The translations under genes and the position numbers were made by a program. The notes beneath the pieces were generated by a model. It saw nothing but the letters and a program-made list of their open reading frames with translations. It did no database searches and was not told where the DNA came from. A stretch of 64,000 nucleotides of DNA from Prochlorococcus sp. AG-409-P03 (GTDB lineage: Bacteria; Cyanobacteriota; Cyanobacteriia; PCC-6307; Cyanobiaceae): positions 124,001 to 188,000 of the forward strand of contig QCKN01000001.1 of the NCBI GenBank assembly GCA_003215295.1, written 5' to 3'. Of the stretch, positions 60,301 to 64,000 are shown piece by piece. Position 1 is the first letter of the stretch. The number at the start of each line of letters is the position of its first letter.

Positions 60301-60328
60301 AGATACGAAACGAGGAAGTTTCGTATCT
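60301..60328. repeat. Perfect inverted repeat, 11-bp arms and 6-nt loop
   Basis: AGATACGAAAC-GAGGAA-GTTTCGTATCT in the sufB-sufR divergent intergenic region. Confidence 0.9.
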
Positions 60329-60500
60329 TAGCTCTACGTTACAGCCTGATGCAGCTTTTGGGCTTGCTATTTGGCTTTGACTAGGTTATCGGCTTGGTGA
60401 CATCAGCTGGATCACAGCTTCTTGAGTTCTTGTGAAATTGTTTTAGTCTGAAAGAGATTCCATATTTCAATATCAATCTTGCTAGTTATGGAATATCTGA

Positions 60501-61184
60501 TTGGGATGGACTGAGCCCCAAAATATGACCACTCAGGAGCAAGGCAGTACTAGTGAGGCAACTCTTAATTTGCTGTTAAGGCATGGGAAGGCTAGTGCTG
60601 GAGATTTAGCAGGTTTGCTGAAGATTTCGGTTCAAGCCATGAGGCGCCATTTGAGAACTCTTGAGTTGCGAGGTTTTGTCAAATCCCGACCAATATCATT
60701 GGGGCCCGGGCGCCCTTCAAATGTTTGGGAGTTAACGACACAAGGCCACAATCGTTTTCATCGAGGTAGTCAGAGATTTGCTTTGGAGTTGTTGGAGTTA
60801 ATTGATACACGCTTGTCTTCTGAAACCTTAGCTACTCTTCTTGATGATCAGGCAAAGAAGAAAGCAATTGACTATCGAGAGAAAATTGGGAATGGAGATA
60901 TGAACACCAGATTGGAGAACCTCGTGAAGTTGCGCCATGAAGAAGGCTATTTAACTGAGTTTTCTAAAGAGAAGGTACCTGGAAGTTCAATTTCTTCTTG
61001 GTATTTAAATGCATTTCATTGTGCAATTAGAAGTGTTGCGGAGGAGTATCCAATTCTTTGTGAACAGGAATTGCAATTAATTCGCTACATTTTTCCTGAT
61101 TGTCAAGTGCAACGTGTCCAGTGGGGGCTAGAAGATGGACATGCATGTGGATTCAAACTTACTCCCAGCAATGCCCTTAGTTAG
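60501..61184 (+). CDS. sufR: SufR-like iron-sulfur transcriptional repressor (start uncertain)
   Basis: N-terminal HTH (DLAGLLKISVQAMRRHLRTLELRGFVKSR), C-terminal cysteines HC...LC...PDC...HAC, divergent from sufBCDS. Confidence 0.88.
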   Translation: MGWTEPQNMTTQEQGSTSEATLNLLLRHGKASAGDLAGLLKISVQAMRRHLRTLELRGFVKSRPISLGPGRPSNVWELTTQGHNRFHRGSQRFALELLELIDTRLSSETLATLLDDQAKKKAIDYREKIGNGDMNTRLENLVKLRHEEGYLTEFSKEKVPGSSISSWYLNAFHCAIRSVAEEYPILCEQELQLIRYIFPDCQVQRVQWGLEDGHACGFKLTPSNALS

Positions 61185-61557
61185 TGACAGTAATTTTCGG
61201 GCTCCGCAAAGTCCATTGACCCTTCATGATATTCAGCTAATAGAGGCTACTGATTTGTCTAGTCTTGAGCGTCATCATTTGCGATTACTTGCTCACTGCT
61301 TAGTGTGTTTTCAGACGATGGCGCAAGGCTCAAGTGATTTGCCAGGCGAAAAAATATGGCTCCAATGGTGCCTTGATCAGCCAGGTTTATCGAGCGAAAA
61401 GAGGTTTATTTCTGTTTTACTTGAGCAGTTTGCAGCAGCAGCAAGGCAGTTAGAAGAAATCGCCTTGAACTTCAATATTCCTCCAATGGAGTTAACTCTG
61501 GAGCATCTGATAATGGCTAGTGTTAAGGCAAGTGATCACTCTGAAGGGGTTGCTTGA
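61135..61557 (+). CDS. Conserved hypothetical protein (start possibly downstream of 61135)
   Basis: 140 aa helical ORF following sufR on the same strand; no recognised domain. Confidence 0.55.
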   Translation: MDMHVDSNLLPAMPLVSDSNFRAPQSPLTLHDIQLIEATDLSSLERHHLRLLAHCLVCFQTMAQGSSDLPGEKIWLQWCLDQPGLSSEKRFISVLLEQFAAAARQLEEIALNFNIPPMELTLEHLIMASVKASDHSEGVA

Positions 61558-61804
61558 TCCCAAAGAAAAACCTTTAGTGGGTTTATCCCTGTTGAAAAAC
61601 CTTTCTTTAGACAAATTTGATAGGAAATAGTTTGATTGCAGATATCTCTTCCTATGGCTGAGAAGCCTTTGACACCAATAGATTGTCCAAAACTAGGCAT
61701 CTTCTATCCATCTCTTTGGAGTCAGTAGATCCTGACCACATGGTTCTAGAACGAACTTAATCAGAGAACATACTGATCCCGAACAAAAACGGAGTTTTTT
61801 AGGC

Positions 61805-62896
61805 GTGATCCAAGACCAAGATTCCCTGGCACGTCTCACACTCCGGCAGTTGCGTCATAGAGCTAGTGATTTGGGCGTGCCGTTATATAGCCGAAAAAGT
61901 AAAGCTACTCTTGTCAAGGAGATTTGTTTATATCAAGAGAAGCAAGAAAAAAGTCAGAAAACGCTCAACCCGTTTTGGAGAGCTCCAGAAACAAAATCAG
62001 TAGTCACGAATAGTTTGGAATCTAAGTCTGATACACGAGTTGTTTTTTTACCAAGAGATCCTCAATGGGCTTATGTTTTTTGGGAAATTTCCGAGACAGA
62101 CCGTAAGAAGGCTCAAACTCAAGGTGCAAGCCGACTTTGTTTAAGGCTTGCAGACCTAACTGGTATAGCTGATGGAACAGCTAACCGCCAGATCCTTCAG
62201 GAAGTTACTGTTGATAGTCATAGCACTGAATGGTATTTGTCTATTCCACTTAGTGATAGAGATTATCGAGTAGAGCTTGGCTATCGCTTTGGCACTCAAT
62301 GGATATCCTTGGCATTTTCATCTTCAGCAAGAGTTCCTTCTCTATATCCCAGTGATCAAGTATTAGATCAATTTGTTCCATTTAGTTTGGAAGCAACCTC
62401 CACCAATTTCTCTGAAGAAGAAACTTTTTCTCCTCAACAGGGAGATACTCAGCTACATGAGCGTCTTTATCAGACTGCAACTAGGAATTACAGCAAGATC
62501 AAAATTGGTTCTGAAGAGTTTCAGGAACATGCCGGCTCACAACTTGGCTCTAATGATTCGGGCTCTGGCTTATGGGCAAGCGGTCGTAATGAATCTGGTT
62601 TAGGTGGTGTATTGCCTAAAAATAATTCCTTTTGGTTGGTTGCAGATGCTGAACTGATTATTTATGGTTCAACAGATCCTTCGGCCACTGTCACAATTGC
62701 TGGAGAAGACGTGCCTCTATCTAGTGATGGCACTTTTAGATTGCAGGTACCTTTCCGTGATGGAATTCAGAAGTATCCAGTTGAAGCTACCGACCTTGAT
62801 GGATTGCAGAAAAGAAATATCACCATGCAATTTCAGCGAACAACTCCTGTAGATAACACAAACCCTAATAATCAAAACCCACTTGAATGGTTTTGA
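61805..62896 (+). CDS. DUF4912-like protein with SAP/Rho_N-like N-terminal motif (GTG start)
   Basis: LARLTLRQLRHRASDLGVPLYSRKSKATLVKEI; VVFLPRDPQWAYVFWEISETDRKKA. Confidence 0.78.
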   Translation: MIQDQDSLARLTLRQLRHRASDLGVPLYSRKSKATLVKEICLYQEKQEKSQKTLNPFWRAPETKSVVTNSLESKSDTRVVFLPRDPQWAYVFWEISETDRKKAQTQGASRLCLRLADLTGIADGTANRQILQEVTVDSHSTEWYLSIPLSDRDYRVELGYRFGTQWISLAFSSSARVPSLYPSDQVLDQFVPFSLEATSTNFSEEETFSPQQGDTQLHERLYQTATRNYSKIKIGSEEFQEHAGSQLGSNDSGSGLWASGRNESGLGGVLPKNNSFWLVADAELIIYGSTDPSATVTIAGEDVPLSSDGTFRLQVPFRDGIQKYPVEATDLDGLQKRNITMQFQRTTPVDNTNPNNQNPLEWF

Positions 62897-62915
62897 TTGG
62901 AGTTTCGATTAACCC

Positions 62916-63089
62916 ATGATCTTGAGATATCTCGTAGCAATTACTCCTTTAGCAGGAGCTATAGCTTTCCCACTCATAGTGCCTATTACGATGGTGAGGC
63001 TTGGCTTGGGGCCAGGCCTGATGTGTGCTTTATCACTGAGCACACTTTGGTTCGTGGCAATGCTTCGGACTTCAGAGATGCCACATTGA
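62916..63089 (+). CDS. Small polytopic membrane protein of unknown function
   Basis: Own translation: MILRYLVAITPLAGAIAFPLIVPITMVRLGLGPGLMCALSLSTLWFVAMLRTSEMPH* (57 aa). Below the ORF-track cutoff. Confidence 0.7.
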   Translation: MILRYLVAITPLAGAIAFPLIVPITMVRLGLGPGLMCALSLSTLWFVAMLRTSEMPH

Positions 63090-63150
63090 ACCTTGCCTGA
63101 AGAAACTGATTTCAGTTTTGAGAGGTTTGTTAGCGATGTCTTTTTAACAA

Positions 63151-64000
63151 ATGTCTAGTTCAGTATTTGCTTCAACACCTTATCTAAATGAGGTTAGATT
63201 TAGCCCTCCGTTTACTGACCAGAAACCTGGGACTTCTGGTTTAAGAAAAAGTAGTAGGCAGTTTGAGCAGCCTCATTATCTTGAAAGCTTTATAGAGGCA
63301 ATTTTACGTACTCTTCCAGGCGTAAAGGGTGGCATTGTAGTTTTGGGTGGTGATGGTCGTTATGGGAATCGCAGGGCTATTGATGTGATCCTTCGCATGG
63401 CTGCAGCCCATGGAGTTAGGAAGGTTATTACTACTGTTGATGGGATTCTTTCAACCCCTGCAGCTTCACATATCGTGCGGCAACATAAAGCCATAGGAGC
63501 AATTATTCTCTCTGCTAGTCATAACTCTGGGGGGCCAGAAGGTGACTTTGGTGTGAAGGTGAACGCAGCCAATGGAGGCCCTGCTCCTGAATCTCTTACT
63601 AATGCGATTTACTCTTGTACTAAGGGACTTGAGGAATATTTAATCGTTGAGAATTTCTCTGTTCCACTAGATCTTCCAGGCCAGCATAAAGTTGGCGAAA
63701 TGATAATAGAAATTGTTGACGGATTGGAAGATTACGTTGATTTGATGCAGAAAATCTTCGATTTTGATCGGATTAGTTCTTATATTTCAAGCGATTTTCG
63801 CATTGCCTTTGATGCGTTGAATGCTGTTACAGGCCCATATGCAAGGCGCATATTGGAAGATATTTTGGGTGCTCCGAAAGGGACAGTTCGTAATGGTATC
63901 CCTTTAGAGGATTTTGGCGGCTGTCACCCTGACCCGAATCTCACTTATGCGAAGGACTTGGCTGATTTGCTATTGAATGGCCATGATTATTCCTTCGGCG
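63151..64000 (+). CDS. Phosphoglucomutase (alpha-D-glucose phosphate-specific), 3' truncated by window
   Basis: Own translation: KPGTSGLRKSSRQFEQPHYLESFIEAIL...IVVLGGDGRYGNRRAIDVILRMAAAHGV...GAIILSASHNSGGPEGDFGVKVNAANGGPAPE. Confidence 0.92.
   Translation, partial: MSSSVFASTPYLNEVRFSPPFTDQKPGTSGLRKSSRQFEQPHYLESFIEAILRTLPGVKGGIVVLGGDGRYGNRRAIDVILRMAAAHGVRKVITTVDGILSTPAASHIVRQHKAIGAIILSASHNSGGPEGDFGVKVNAANGGPAPESLTNAIYSCTKGLEEYLIVENFSVPLDLPGQHKVGEMIIEIVDGLEDYVDLMQKIFDFDRISSYISSDFRIAFDALNAVTGPYARRILEDILGAPKGTVRNGIPLEDFGGCHPDPNLTYAKDLADLLLNGHDYSFG

Noticed and set aside
62897-63100. 67-aa ORF after the DUF4912 gene
   Set aside because: Uses a TTG start and overlaps out of frame with a much more protein-like membrane ORF at 62916..63089.
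1-64000. CRISPR array, prophage, transposase or toxin-antitoxin/defence operon
   Set aside because: No repeat-spacer pattern, no Cas/phage structural/IS-type protein in the ORF track or in my reading. The SNF2 helicase sits with SWIM and MEKHLA genes rather than nuclease or methylase defence partners.

Overview
The window reads as a marine picocyanobacterial chromosome segment (Prochlorococcus/Synechococcus-like). That inference rests on PsbX type 2, Ycf66, an HLIP, SufR/SufBCDS and a permuted two-piece tmRNA; no database search was possible. Housekeeping backbone genes: flavodiiron protein (partial), alaS, speA, ndk, thiO, gatB, coaE, argJ, smc, msrB, accC, psbX, ycf66, rpsU, def, the suf cluster and phosphoglucomutase (partial). 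The accessory content includes a TRAP transporter operon, a MEKHLA/SWIM/SNF2 block, and a roughly 14 kb island between argJ and the tmRNA. That island carries CDP-sugar genes (rfbF, rfbG, rfbC-like), a C-methyltransferase-like protein, an aldolase/SDR fusion, a B12-binding radical SAM protein and several unknowns. Two RNA genes are supported: a permuted tmRNA with readable tag ANKIVRFSRQTAPVAA, and tRNA-Leu(GAG). I found no CRISPR array, rRNA operon, transposase, integrase or phage structural gene. No clearly new defence-type system is evident. The best leads are the sugar-modification island, the HLIP/ABC transporter pair, an 11-bp perfect hairpin in the sufB-sufR intergenic region, and small membrane proteins missed by the ORF track.
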